Positions 1 to 9,217 of a stretch of 64,000 nucleotides of DNA are shown here, piece by piece. The position numbers were made by a program, and so were the translations under genes. Position 1 is the first letter of the stretch; each line of letters starts with the position of its first letter. Origin of the DNA: Okeania sp. KiyG1 (GTDB lineage Bacteria; Cyanobacteriota; Cyanobacteriia; Cyanobacteriales; Microcoleaceae); contig NZ_BLZO01000039.1 of the NCBI RefSeq assembly GCF_014132355.1, forward strand, positions 35,368-99,367, in the 5' to 3' direction. The notes under the pieces are model-generated. The model did no database searches and was not told where the DNA came from. It saw nothing but the letters and a program-made list of their open reading frames with translations.

Positions 1-599
1 TACTTTATGATGCAGATAAGGTTCCTGTGGGAGAAGACCAAAAACAACACTTGGAGCTGACCCGCGATATTGCAGTTAGATTTAATCATCAGTTTGGTCA
101 GGAGGAAAAGATACTAAAATTACCAGATCCTTTGATTAGAAAAGAGGGTGCGCGGGTAATGAGTTTGACAGATGGTACTAGCAAAATGTCTAAATCTGAC
201 CCTTCAGAATTGAGTAGAATTAGTTTATTAGACCCACCAGATGTAATTACAAAAAAAATTAAACGTTGTAAAACAGACCCAGTTAAGGGTTTAGAATTTG
301 ATAATCCTGAGCGACCTGAATGCAATAATTTATTAACCCTTTATCGATTATTTTCAGACAAAACAAAAGAAGAAGTAGCAGTAGAATGTCAGGATATGGG
401 ATGGGGACAATTTAAGCCTTTATTAACTGAGGCAACTATTGAAGCTTTGAAACCAATTCAAACAAAATATAAAGAAATAATGGACGATAAAGGTTATTTA
501 GAATCTGTTTTAGCTGAAGGTAGACAAAAAGCAGGAGCAGTTGCTAATCAAACATTAGCAAAAGTGAAAGCAGCTTTAGGTTATTCTGTGCCAATTTAG
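1..599 (+). CDS. trpS: Tryptophanyl-tRNA synthetase, C-terminal part (left edge cut)
   Basis: Class I aminoacyl-tRNA synthetase that charges tRNA-Trp in the cytoplasm. The reading frame is already open at the left edge (reading LYDADKVPVGEDQKQH), so the start lies outside the window and the GTG at 27 is an internal valine. The conserved VGEDQKQHLELTRDIA segment of bacterial TrpRS is followed by the KMSKS loop as SKMSKSDPS, then the helical anticodon-binding part. About 199 residues remain of the usual 335 or so; the lost part holds the HIGH motif. The stop TAG at 597-599 is followed at once by a heptameric repeat array. Confidence 0.95.
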   Translation, partial: LYDADKVPVGEDQKQHLELTRDIAVRFNHQFGQEEKILKLPDPLIRKEGARVMSLTDGTSKMSKSDPSELSRISLLDPPDVITKKIKRCKTDPVKGLEFDNPERPECNNLLTLYRLFSDKTKEEVAVECQDMGWGQFKPLLTEATIEALKPIQTKYKEIMDDKGYLESVLAEGRQKAGAVANQTLAKVKAALGYSVPI

Positions 600-660
600 A
601 AGTCAAAAGTCAAAAGTCAAAAGTTAAAAGTTAAAAGTTAAAAGTTAAAAGTCAAGAGTA
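598..660. repeat. Heptameric STRR array (AGTCAAA/AGTTAAA)
   Basis: About eight head-to-tail 7-bp units start directly at the trpS stop codon. The array drifts from AGTCAAA to AGTTAAA units. The same unit recurs at 5151-5165 and 12951-13010. Confidence 0.85.
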
Positions 661-698
661 AGATTTTATCATCTCAAAACTTTGATGCGACAGTAATT

Positions 699-832
699 TA
701 CCGAAAAATTGTGGTATAAAGCCTACCCTTTTAAGGGGATAAAAAGGAAAAATTTCATGATTAGTCAATCCTATCCGTGTTAAAGGAGAGGTAATTCTAA
801 ATTCTAAATTCTAAATTCTAAATTCTTGAAGG
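699..832 (+). repeat. Dispersed element, family A, with STRR tail
   Basis: The copy begins TTACCGAAAAATTGTGG, carries an internal palindrome around CCTTTTAAGGGG, then TCATGATTAGTCAATCCTATC and GGAGAGGTAATT, and ends in five TTCTAAA heptamers. Other copies are at 4987-5131, 6170-6360, 45310-45440 and, in part, 41490-41555, 44568-44600, 60410-60505 and 63218-63340. The rest of 660-1204 is A+T-rich and shows no convincing gene. Confidence 0.7.
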
Positions 833-1204
833 AAGTTATTTAACATTTAAAGGAGTGAAACTATTTGTGACATATTTAAAGTGAATTGGTATTAGAAGTT
901 AACTACTCAGGTAAAGCTCAAATTAATAATTTATTTTTTCCTAAATCACAATTATCCTAAACTGAAGTTAAATGGATTAACTTATTGTAAAAGTTATTTT
1001 AAAGTTGGATAATTATGTGTAAGTACAACGCGAAATTATAATTTGTTAACGAGCAACAAAAATGATATTTGTTCTACCATGATATATTCTGAAATTTCCG
1101 TTGTTAATCAAAGTAAATAGTAGTTAGTTAAAAAAGATTTTTATTTAATCTATCGAATAGTCTGAAAAAAATCAACAACTTAACCACAACTAAGTAATAA
1201 ATAA

Positions 1205-2089
1205 ATGAATAGATTTCGTAATGCAGTAAAATCGGGAGAATTTTTAGTAACTGCTGAAGTAGCACCACCAAAAGGAGCTGATCCCACTCACATGATTGAA
1301 ATGGCCTCAACACTAAAAGGTCGAGTTCATGCTGTTAATGTAACAGATGGCAGTCGTGCTGTCTTGAGAATGTCTTCATTGGCAGCCTCAATTATCTTGA
1401 AAAATAATGGCATAGAGCCAATATGTCAAGTAGCTTGTCGCGATCGCAACCGTATTGGGTTACAAGCTGATCTAATGGGAGCTTCGGCATTAGGACTTAA
1501 TAACATTTTAGCTCTTACTGGCGACCCTGTAAAGGCAGGGGATCATAAAAAGGCCAGGAGTGTGTTTGATATGGAGTCAGTGCGTTTATTACAAATGATT
1601 GCTAAATTAAACCAAGGGATAGATTGGAATGAGAAAGCTTTACCGGATGGAGCTACAGATTTATTTGTAGGTGCTGCTGTCGATCCTCAGTCCCCTAGTT
1701 GGTCTGGATTAAAAAAACGATTTGAGCGGAAATTATTAGCAGGGTCTCAATTTTTTCAAAGTCAATTAATTTCTGATTTTGATAAGTTAGAAAAGTTTAT
1801 GAATCAAATTGCAGTTGAGAGTAATAAGCCAATTTTAGCTGGAATATTTTTACTTAAATCTGCAAAAAATGCTGCTTTTCTTAATAAGTATGTGCCTGGA
1901 ATTGATATACCAGAACATATTATTAATCGTTTGGCAAAAGCTGAAAAACCTTTAGAGGAAGGAATTAAAATTGCTGCCGAACAAGTACAAATTGCTAGTA
2001 AGATTTGTCATGGAGTTCATTTGATGGCAATTAAACGAGAAGATTTAATTCCCAAAATATTAGATATGGCTGAAATTTCTCCTATTTAA
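1205..2089 (+). CDS. metF: Methylenetetrahydrofolate reductase family protein
   Basis: The MTHFR TIM-barrel family reduces 5,10-methylene-THF to 5-methyl-THF, the methyl donor for methionine synthesis, using FAD. At 294 residues the protein has the single-domain length. Visible signatures are the N-terminal TAEVAPPKGADP strand, NVTDGSRAVLRMSSLA, the ICQVACRDRNRIGLQADLMG stretch and ILALTGDPV near residue 100, and the C-terminal GVHLMAIKRED, where family members place the end of the barrel. It stands alone on the plus strand, with an A+T-rich leader upstream and a GAAGAAG repeat starting at its stop codon. Membership is clear; the exact electron donor cannot be read from the sequence. Confidence 0.88.
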   Translation: MNRFRNAVKSGEFLVTAEVAPPKGADPTHMIEMASTLKGRVHAVNVTDGSRAVLRMSSLAASIILKNNGIEPICQVACRDRNRIGLQADLMGASALGLNNILALTGDPVKAGDHKKARSVFDMESVRLLQMIAKLNQGIDWNEKALPDGATDLFVGAAVDPQSPSWSGLKKRFERKLLAGSQFFQSQLISDFDKLEKFMNQIAVESNKPILAGIFLLKSAKNAAFLNKYVPGIDIPEHIINRLAKAEKPLEEGIKIAAEQVQIASKICHGVHLMAIKREDLIPKILDMAEISPI

Positions 2090-2235
2090 GGAAGAAGGAA
2101 GAAGGAAGAAGGAAGAAGGAAGAAGGAAGAAGGAGGAAGGAAGAAGGAGGAAGAAGGAAGTAAGTAGGAAGGAGGAAGGAATAAGAAAGGACTGAAAAAA
2201 ATGGCGTTTTCATAGAAGAAGGAAGAAGGAAGGAC
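2090..2235. repeat. Heptameric STRR array (GAAGAAG)
   Basis: Runs of the 7-bp unit GAAGAAG, with degenerate variants, begin right after the TAA of the metF-like gene and continue discontinuously to about 2235. The complementary type (CTTCTGC/CTTCTTC) lies at 3236-3290 against the lpxD stop. Confidence 0.85.
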
Positions 2236-2271
2236 TAAAAAATATGGTTTTGTCTGAGTTTTAAGCTTTTG

Positions 2272-2382
2272 ATACAGCAGATTACATCAAGGGTGAGGTA
2301 CACTAATAGTGGGCAAGATGCCCCCACTGGGAAGATTTAATCATTAATATCTGTACTTCATATACAACCGAATCTGCTGTAT
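2272..2382. repeat. MITE-like element, 111 bp
   Basis: Perfect 12-bp terminal inverted repeats ATACAGCAGATT and AATCTGCTGTAT enclose about 87 bp that include a GGGCAAGATGCCCCCACT palindrome. There is no coding capacity. The CAGCAG/CTGCTG ends resemble those of the elements at 48905-49039 and 57973-58082. Confidence 0.65.
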
Positions 2383-2435
2383 GTCCTAACCTTTCTCTAA
2401 TCATAAACCTGATAACTGATAACTGATAACTGAAT

Positions 2436-2842
2436 TCAACCCTTATGAAAAAACTGCTTTAATATTTCAGTAGGTTTTCTATCCCAAGTATCAATATGCT
2501 CATAAATTAATCCATCTTGATTCAATTTATAAGTAGAATAACCATTAAAAAAAATTCTGGCTTGCCAAGGAACTCTTAATATTCCACGCACAGTCCAATT
2601 TGCCAAAATTATATTTTCTTCTGTTTGCTGAACATTGTGCAAATCAAAATAGAGTTCTGTGAAAAATAACCGACCATGAAAGCGCAAAGTCCAAAAAATA
2701 ATTCGATAATTAAACTTCCACTTGAATGTATTAACTGGGTCTTTAAAAAAATATTTTTAGTATAAATATCGTAGGAAATATCCTTTTCAAATAGAGTAGG
2801 TAAATCCAAATTTAGGGTATTAATAACTTGTTCAACTTTCAC
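2436..2842 (-). pseudogene. DUF2358 family protein, frameshifted
   Basis: Two overlapping minus-strand frames together give one protein of about 135 residues of the DUF2358 family (NTF2-like fold, found in cyanobacteria and chloroplasts, function unknown). The N-terminal frame reads MKVEQVINTLNLDLPTLFEK and then DISYDIYTKNIF. The other frame resumes with KDPVNTFKWKFNYRIIFWTL and runs to WDRKPTEILKQFFHKG. The shift falls in an A7 run on the plus strand (2745-2751); eight bases would restore one frame. It is either a sequencing error or a recent one-base deletion. Family assignment is from recognition of the conserved core, without a search. Confidence 0.7.
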
Positions 2843-3004
2843 TATAATTTTCCTCAGAAAAAATTGACATATCTAGACTAGAGTTTACTTAATCTACTTA
2901 AAAAATAATCAGCGTAAGTTGAAATAGCAGTTTTATCTTTTCTTTTGCGGGTTTAATACCCCACCGTCAATGGGAATGCTTAAAATTGCTTGGGGTTAGG
3001 GATT

Positions 3005-3187
3005 ATATCAAATCCGTTGGCTTCAGAGTAATATAATTCTGTCGATCGTCATACAATGGGTAAGGACGAATGGCCATTTACTAACGCAAAGCTGCTGCTA
3101 ACGCCCCTACAATATAGGGCGAATGCCATTCGCCCCTACTCTTATCTTTAAAGACTGAATAACACCGATGCTACCGGATTTGATATT
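3005..3187. repeat. MITE-like element, family B (ATATCAAATCCG ends)
   Basis: The ends are ATATCAAATCCG and CCGGATTTGATAT, with ACACCGATGCTACCGG next to the right end. The centre holds GGCGAATGGCC/GGGCGAATGCC inverted motifs. A near-identical copy lies at 5234-5400 and a divergent one at 50457-50627. Confidence 0.75.
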
Positions 3188-3235
3188 ATAAGACACGGAG
3201 TGGCCAATCGTTTACTATCCATAAGTAATTTTCCC

Positions 3236-3290
3236 TTCTGCCTTCTGCCTTCTGCCTTCTGCCTTCTTCCTTCTTCCTTCTTCCTTCTTC
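3236..3290. repeat. Heptameric STRR array (CTTCTGC/CTTCTTC)
   Basis: About seven units of a 7-bp repeat end exactly at the lpxD stop codon, so the array is the 3' flank of that gene. Confidence 0.85.
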
Positions 3291-4342
3291 TAATAAGAAC
3301 TAATATTCAAAATTCGTTTAATCTGTTTCACATATTGATAAATTTCAGGTAAACGTTTATAAATAGCAGACGCTTTTAAATAAATCTTATAAGGAACAGC
3401 AGGACTACTAGAAACAATTTCTCCAGCAGCAACATCATTATGAACACCCGCTTGAGCAGTAGCGATCGCTCCATCTCCAATTTTTGCCTGATTAGCAATA
3501 CCCACTTGACCTGCCAAAATCACATTATCACCAAGTTTCACCCCACCAGCTAAACCAACTTGAGCGGCCAAAGCACAGTTTTTCCCAATTTGACAACCAT
3601 GACCGACCTGCACTAAATTATCCAACTTTGTATTTTTGCCAATTCTAGTTTCTCCCACTGCGGGGCGATCGATAGTAGTATTACCACCAACTTCAACCCC
3701 ATCTTCCAAAACCACTCTGCCAGACTGTTCCATTTTATACCAACCCTCTTGAGTAGGCACAAAACCAAAACCTTCTCCACCAATAACCGCTCCACTATGA
3801 ATCACACAACCATTACCAATCTGACTACGTTCATGAATCGAACAGTTGGCGTGTAAAACAGAATTATCTCCTATTTCTACATCTGGATAAATTACTACAT
3901 TTGGATAAATACAAACATTGTCCCCAATTTTTACCCCCGCATCAACCACAACATGAGCGCCAAGATAAACATTTTTTCCTATTTCCGCTGTTGAGTGAAT
4001 AACAGCAGTGCTATGAATTTCTCGAATAGGTTGAAAAGGTTGATAAAAAAGAGCGATCGCCTTGGCAAATAATAATCTCGGTTCTTTTCCAGCTACCCAC
4101 TCAATACCACGTTCGCTTGCCTGGGTTTGCAGAGTCTCATCCATGGGCAAAATCAAAGCACTAGCATTTGTCGTGCCTAAATAACTGGCAAATTTTGCTC
4201 CTTCTATATAACTAAGAGTACCTACTACTGCTTCATCCACTGGGGCCACACCTGTAATATCTGGGGCCACACCATTAGTTTTTTCTAGACTACTAGCGAT
4301 CGCCTCACAACCAAGTTTATTTACAAGTTCCCTAAATTTCAT
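3290..4342 (-). CDS. lpxD: UDP-3-O-acylglucosamine N-acyltransferase
   Basis: LpxD adds the second hydroxyacyl chain, from acyl-ACP, to UDP-3-O-acylglucosamine in lipid A synthesis in the cytoplasm. The 350-residue protein has the family length. An N-terminal uridine-binding domain (residues 1-100) is followed by left-handed beta-helix hexapeptide repeats (about 105-310, for example IGKNVYLGAHVVVDAG and IGDNVCIYPNVVIYPD). The catalytic His is in VQVGHGCQIG, and a C-terminal helical segment follows. A short local duplication near residues 25-35 (NGVAPDITGVAP) is unusual. No other lpx gene is adjacent. The stop is abutted by an STRR array. Confidence 0.95.
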   Translation of the reverse strand: MKFRELVNKLGCEAIASSLEKTNGVAPDITGVAPVDEAVVGTLSYIEGAKFASYLGTTNASALILPMDETLQTQASERGIEWVAGKEPRLLFAKAIALFYQPFQPIREIHSTAVIHSTAEIGKNVYLGAHVVVDAGVKIGDNVCIYPNVVIYPDVEIGDNSVLHANCSIHERSQIGNGCVIHSGAVIGGEGFGFVPTQEGWYKMEQSGRVVLEDGVEVGGNTTIDRPAVGETRIGKNTKLDNLVQVGHGCQIGKNCALAAQVGLAGGVKLGDNVILAGQVGIANQAKIGDGAIATAQAGVHNDVAAGEIVSSSPAVPYKIYLKASAIYKRLPEIYQYVKQIKRILNISSY

Positions 4343-4493
4343 AACTTCCCACTCGTAGCAAATACCCTTGAACTAATACCATTTTCCTGCAAAAAAATAA
4401 ACCCAAATCCATCGTTGTTAATCAACCGGAGATTTGGATTAAATATTCTTATCAAGACAAAATACTCGAAAGCTAATTTTGCCTAAGTCTAAT

Positions 4494-4814
4494 TTACTTG
4501 ACAGAAACAGCATCTACATCAACTGTGGTATCAGTAGTAGTTGAATCTTTATCATTAATATCAGGTGCAACTGCTACATCTTTTTTACCCCGACGTAACT
4601 TTATAAATTCAACTGCCATCTGAGAAACTTCTGCCACTAAGAGAGTTACAATAGCAATATCATCGATTTGTCCTGCAATTGGGATAAAATCGGGAGAGAT
4701 GTCAAAAGGACTCAATACATAAGCCAATGTTCCAGCAATAATCCACCAACGATACTTAGGATTACGGATAGTATTGCGATACCAAGTATATAGAGATTGA
4801 ATGGAAAAACTCAT
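4494..4814 (-). CDS. YkvA-type DUF1232 membrane protein
   Basis: Small membrane protein of 106 residues. The DUF1232 core is visible at residues 8-60: YRNTIRNPKYRWWIIAGTLA, then YVLSPFDISPDFIPIAGQID and DIAIVTLLVAEV. The SPFDISPDFIP loop between two hydrophobic segments is the family signature. The tail is acidic and threonine-rich. The function of the family is unknown. It is transcribed alone, convergent with nothing nearby, and is followed upstream by repeats. Confidence 0.85.
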   Translation of the reverse strand: MSFSIQSLYTWYRNTIRNPKYRWWIIAGTLAYVLSPFDISPDFIPIAGQIDDIAIVTLLVAEVSQMAVEFIKLRRGKKDVAVAPDINDKDSTTTDTTVDVDAVSVK

Positions 4815-4986
4815 TTAATTATCCTTAAACTTAAAACTTACTTACATTTTTAATAATGGCAGAATTTAAAGCAGTATCGCAGTGTCAGTATCCACCATAG
4901 TTTTTACAGAAATTTCTACACTTAAAATTAAGGAATGAGGAATACCTGGCACGGGAGTAAGATGCTCCCACTACCGTGCCTCTTCA

Positions 4987-5131
4987 AGAATTTAGAATTT
5001 AGAATTTAGAATTTAGAATTTAGAATTTAGAATTACCTCTCCTTGAAAAGAAGAGGATTGACTAATCATGAAAATTTTTATTTATTATCCCCTGAAAAGG
5101 GGAGGCGCATACCCACAATATTTCGGTAATA
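4987..5131 (-). repeat. Dispersed element, family A, reverse orientation, with STRR head
   Basis: Six TAGAATT heptamers are joined to ACCTCTCCTTGAA, then GAGGATTGACTAATCATGA, the CCCCTGAAAAGGGG palindrome and ACAATATTTCGGTAA. This is the reverse complement of the copy at 699-832. Confidence 0.7.
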
Positions 5132-5233
5132 CCATTTCACTAAAGTCAGAAGTCAAAAGTCAAAAGTGGTATTTTAGGTACTTAAAACCTCTACTCTACA
5201 GTAATTTCAGCTTATTATTTGAATTCATCAGTT

Positions 5234-5400
5234 ATATCAAATCTGTTGGCTAGGGTTCCCGAGAAATCGGAGTAATATAATTCAGTTGCTCGTCATACAA
5301 TGGGTAAGGGCGAATGGCCATTCGCCCCTACAATATAGGGCGAATGCCATTCTCTTATCTTTAAATACTGAATAACACCGATGCTACCGGATTTGATATT
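5234..5400. repeat. MITE-like element, family B
   Basis: Ends ATATCAAATCTG and CCGGATTTGATAT. The interior matches 3005-3187 almost base for base, apart from a deletion in the right half of the core. Together the two copies flank lpxD and the DUF1232 gene. Confidence 0.75.
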
Positions 5401-5423
5401 ACTAACTATTTGTGACATTTTTT

Positions 5424-5945
5424 ACAGCCGTTTTTATTTGTATAGACCACAGTAGGGGCGAATGGCATTCGCCCTCAAATGGCATTCGCCCTCAAATGGC
5501 ATTCGCCCTCAAATGGCATTCGCCCTCAAATGGCATTCGCCCTCAAATGGCATTCGCCCTCAAATGGCATTCGCCCTCAAATGGCATTCGCCCTCAAATG
5601 GCATTCGCCCTCAAATGGCATTCGCCCTCAAATGGCATTCGCCCTCAAATGGCATTCGCCCTCAAATGGCATTCGCCCTCAAATGGCATTCGCCCTCAAA
5701 TGGCATTCGCCCTCAAATGGCATTCGCCCTCAAATGGCATTCGCCCTCAAATGGCATTCGCCCTCAAATGGCATTCGCCCTCAAATGGCATTCGCCCTCA
5801 AATGGCATTCGCCCTCAAATGGCATTCGCCCTCAAATGGCATTCGCCCTCAAATGGCATTCGCCCTCAAATGGCATTCGCCCTCAAATGGCATTCGCCCT
5901 CAAATGGCATTCACCCTCACTGGATTTAGTGTCTCTGCGTAAGTC
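5424..5945. repeat. 17-bp minisatellite inside a MITE remnant
   Basis: About 26 perfect tandem copies of GCATTCGCCCTCAAATG occupy 5463-5905. The left flank (5424-5462, TACAGCCGTTTTTATTTG onward) matches the reverse complement of the right end of the MITE at 20886-20992. The right flank (TCACTGGATTTAGTG) matches the unexpanded copy at 56503-56545. Because 17 is not a multiple of 3, all three forward frames stay open and give the same 17-residue peptide period (WHSPSNGIRPQMAFALK). These open frames are by-products of the repeat, not genes. Confidence 0.9.
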
Positions 5946-6169
5946 CCGGTGATAACAAACATTGCTGGGCAATTCACGACCATTACAATGCAATACTACC
6001 TAACTATTATCTCAGTAAAAAATTATCCTCACTTAAAGATGCTGTATTGAGCAGTTTTGCGAATCGACCACCTCCGCCAAATCCTGCTTCACTGCCATTG
6101 GGGTTGTAGAATAAGTTTCCATTTTCAGTATTGTACACAATAAAAGCATTGGCAGTTCTGGCGTCTCGA

Positions 6170-6360
6170 TTACCGAAAAATTGTGGTTTAAATCCTCCCC
6201 TTTTAAGGGGATAATAAGCGGTCGTTTGCGGAGCAGTCCGTTAGGATGGGATGGCGAGGAAACCTGCGCCATATCCAATCGACCAAGAGAAGAAAAATTT
6301 TCATGAATTTGTCAATCCTATCCGTTTCAAGGAGAGGTAATTATTCATTATTCATTATTA
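6170..6360 (+). mobile_element. Family A element inserted in the adhesin gene
   Basis: The element begins TTACCGAAAAATTGTGG, contains the CCCCTTTTAAGGGG palindrome and GGAGAGGTAATT, and ends in ATTCATT/ATTAATT heptamers. On the minus strand the adhesin codons EFETVT lie on one side and RDARTANAFIVYN on the other. In the paralogue at 19392-20696 the corresponding segments are joined. The coding context therefore brackets the element, heptamer tail included. Confidence 0.75.
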
Positions 6361-6985
6361 ATTATTAATTATTAATTGTTGAAGAGTCACTGTCTCAAAT
6401 TCAGTATCAATACTAAACCCAGTTCCACTGTCACTCATCAGTGCGGTGAAAGTTCTTTTATCCAGAAGAATCAAATCTTGTCCGGGAACGAAGTCTGTAA
6501 TTTTATCTATTCCTAAATCTTCAGGATTAAACTCTTTGTTGGTGTTGAAAATAAAGCGGTCAATACTACCTCCTCCAGTGAGAACATCATTTCCGCTACC
6601 ACCATTGAGGCGATCGCGACCAATACCACCATTAAGGGTATCATCACCACTACCTCCAAGGAGACGGTCATTACCACGACGACCAATCAAAAGGTCATTA
6701 CCAGATGTACCAAACAGACGGTCGTTGCCTATACCACCATTAAGAGTATCATTACCCTGACCACCATTCAAGCGGTCTGCACCTCCTCCTCCTAGGAGAT
6801 TATCCTCGCCACTGCCACCCCTGAGTGTGTCGTTTCCTCCTCCACTACTTAATGTATCGTCACCTGCTTCTCCATTCAGCACATCGTTGTCTGCACCACC
6901 ATTAATTTCATCGTCAGTAACTTCATCAATGAGGTAGAGACCTGCATCCCAAGTCAAATCAGTTTGCTCGTCAACTAAGGTGATA

Positions 6986-7112
6986 AACCTATCCCACTAT
7001 TTTAAAAAAATTAAGCTTTTTAAGTAAAATATGCTTAAAAAGCTTAATTTTTCGCTTTTAATTATCAAAATTTTTAGGGTTTTTAGCAAAAATATTATTA
7101 GTGGGATAGGTT
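6986..7112. mobile_element. 127-bp MITE-like insertion with nested hairpin
   Basis: Perfect 14-bp terminal inverted repeats AACCTATCCCACTA and TAGTGGGATAGGTT. Inside is a second perfect inverted repeat with 15-bp arms (7010-7024 and 7034-7048, ATTAAGCTTTTTAAG). Removing it joins DPTTGRTTSM to ITLVDEQTDLTWDAGL in frame on the minus strand, as expected for a SdrD B-like domain. No clear target duplication is seen. Confidence 0.8.
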
Positions 7113-8810
7113 CATGGAAGTAGTACGACCTGTGGTGGGGTCTACATCGCTATCTAGATTGTCATTTGTTCCTTCATTTTGAGGACTGAAGGTTACGCCT
7201 TCAGGTGCGATAAATTCTAGGAAGTATTCCCCTGGAGGAATGTCTGTGAAACTGTAGGAACCAGAGTCAATAGTTGTGGTTGTGTCAACTAAGTTTTCAT
7301 CGCGGTCATAGAGATTTACTGTAATATCTGCTAGACCTGCTTCGTTTTGGTCTTGAATACCGTCAACATTACTGTCTAACCAAACAAAGTCACCGATGGT
7401 TGCCTCTGGGGGAAGAGTAACAACTTCATCTATAATAAAGTTGGCAAATTCTGTATCTGTGCCAGAATTTCCTGCTTCGTCTTGGATAGTTGTGGTATTA
7501 ATTCCTAAACTTTAGTTACCAAAGGTTTTGGTTAAATTTCTCAGTTTCTGAATTCGGTAGGTGTTATCAGAAATATTTTTGATGGTAATTCCATCGGTTG
7601 AGACTGTTTCACCATCGCGGGTGAGGGTAATGTCGCTGTTGTCAAAGGTTGTAATGTCGATGGCTTCTGAAAAACGGACATCGATAAATCTTACGGGGTC
7701 TGTAGTTAGGGTTTCTGGAACGTTGGAGAATTCTAGGATGGTAGGTGCGGTAACATCGGCGAATAGTTCGAGAGTTCCTGTTGTCGAATTTCCTGCTCGA
7801 TCGGCGATCGCTATTTCTACTGTGCGAGACCCTACTCCAGAAAGTTCTATATTTCCAGTGAAGTTTGTTCCTGTTACTGTTGCTTGACCGAGGGAGTCTC
7901 CTGTGGTTATGTCTGTGAAAGAAACTTGCAGATTTTCTTCTGGTAAGTCTCCTGCAATGGTAATATTGTTGCTGGTAATACTGAATTCTCCATAGTTGAT
8001 GTCATCCTGGGTTGAGTCGGATGGATCGTTGCTAGAACCATTAACTTGAATGTTAGTTGCAGCTAGAGGTGCAATTGTATCTAGTTCCCAACTGGTAGAC
8101 AAATTGTCAGCTATTGAGTTACCCGCGCTGTCTGTAATTCCCGAACCATTGACTGTTAGGGTATATTCCCCATCTTCAGTTTGGAAGGGGATTAAGCCTT
8201 TGATGACGTAAGTTGTTTCATCTTGTTCCTCAATTTCTATATTTTCTGTGATTAGATTTTCACCGCCATCAACTGTGAGGGTAATATCTTGGAAATTGAA
8301 AGATTCGGGAGCGATCGCCTGGTCAAAGGTGACAGTTATACTGGGATTAGGAATATTACGAACGCTAGTAATTTCATCAATTCCGGTCAAGGTGGGTACG
8401 TTGTTGTCTAGTTCCCAGGTGAACCCTTTTCCACCGACTCCGTTATTGCCGTCTATGTCTTGAACGTTATTAGCGGCAACAATGAGTTCGTATTCGCCTT
8501 CGGTATTACTTAAGTTTGCTATGTTGGCAACTTCGTAGGTGAGGTCATCCAGTTGGGTTACAGTAACTGTGTCATTTATCAGGTTCCCGCCGTCATTGCG
8601 AGTTAGGGTGATATCTTGATAGCAGAGCGTGTTAATACTGCTTCTTGGTCGATTTCAATGCGGACTTGGGCGCAGACTCCATCGCTGTCGTTGTCTAGAG
8701 CAACTTGAAGCTCTTCCGCAATCGCCAAAGTTGCTTCTCTGAGGTCGTCAAATCTTTCTGCTTGAGTTTGTTCGATAGCTGTATCCAGTGTTTACAATTA
8801 CTTCGCTAAA

Positions 8811-8926
8811 ATTTTGCACAACTTTTCTCTCTAGGGCTGATATACAAATGTAGGCTAGTTCAAATTTAATTTTGCACGATTTTTTTCTCCAGGACTGATA
8901 TATAAATGTAGACTTGTTCAACCAAA
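8811..8926. repeat. Two tandem 58-bp repeats
   Basis: Two imperfect copies (8811-8868 and 8869-8926) both start ATTTTGCAC and share GGNCTGATATANAAATGTAG. They sit just upstream of the decayed adhesin start. The open frame across them (8748-8945, minus) is repeat-driven and not called. Confidence 0.75.
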
Positions 8927-9217
8927 TATCCAAACTCATTATCAACTGATTTATCCATAGGGGATCAACATCGTATTTGAGTTAGTGATTTTACAACCGT
9001 AGGACTACTTAAGCCAGATTCTTGTTCTCTAGTTTGTCTAGTTATATGTAAATAACAAGATGTCTGCTCCTATGATGGTATCGATAGTGACCCATCCGGT
9101 CATTGTCAAGGGCGATCGCTCTTTTCTGCATATACTCTGCTGCTACTGACGATTATGGTGAATCAATGCAGGGCAGAGAATTGGTTTGTAATCCTTTGAA
9201 ATTGAGAAAAAATCACC

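Larger units (their letters stand above)
6007..8790 (-). pseudogene. Large Ig-like/SdrD-type/RTX adhesin, decayed
   Basis: Conceptual reading from right to left gives: a segment TAIEQTQAERFDDLREATLA through AQVRIEIDQEAVLTRSA; a junction near 8625 with a frame change; Ig-like domains (YQDITLTRNDGGNLIND, then 7512-8390); an in-frame TAA at 7512-7514 where a leucine codon is expected; a SdrD B-like domain (IGDFVWLDSNVDGIQDQNEA); an insertion at 6986-7112; RTX nonapeptides (GGxGNDxLxGG, 6600-6900); a C-terminal ITDFVPGQDLILLD; a family-A insertion at 6170-6360; and a final RTX tail (FIVYNTENGNLFYNPNG) ending with TAA at 6007-6009. The intact ancestor was probably a calcium-binding secreted surface protein. 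The paralogue at 19392-20696 confirms the tail. Confidence 0.8.

Noticed and set aside
5068-5253. 61-residue plus-strand frame MKIFIYYPLKRGG
   Set aside because: Start and body lie in a family A element; the same peptide start recurs at other copies as an artefact.
5412-5952. Three overlapping open frames with a 17-residue peptide repeat
   Set aside because: They exist only because a 17-bp unit without stops is tandemly repeated; there is no ribosome site or domain.
6446-6760. 104-residue plus-strand frame rich in Pro/Arg/Ser
   Set aside because: Antisense of RTX repeats; the periodic GGxGNDxL codons explain it.
8748-8945. 65-residue minus-strand frame
   Set aside because: It consists of two 58-bp tandem repeats and the start of the decayed adhesin in the wrong frame.
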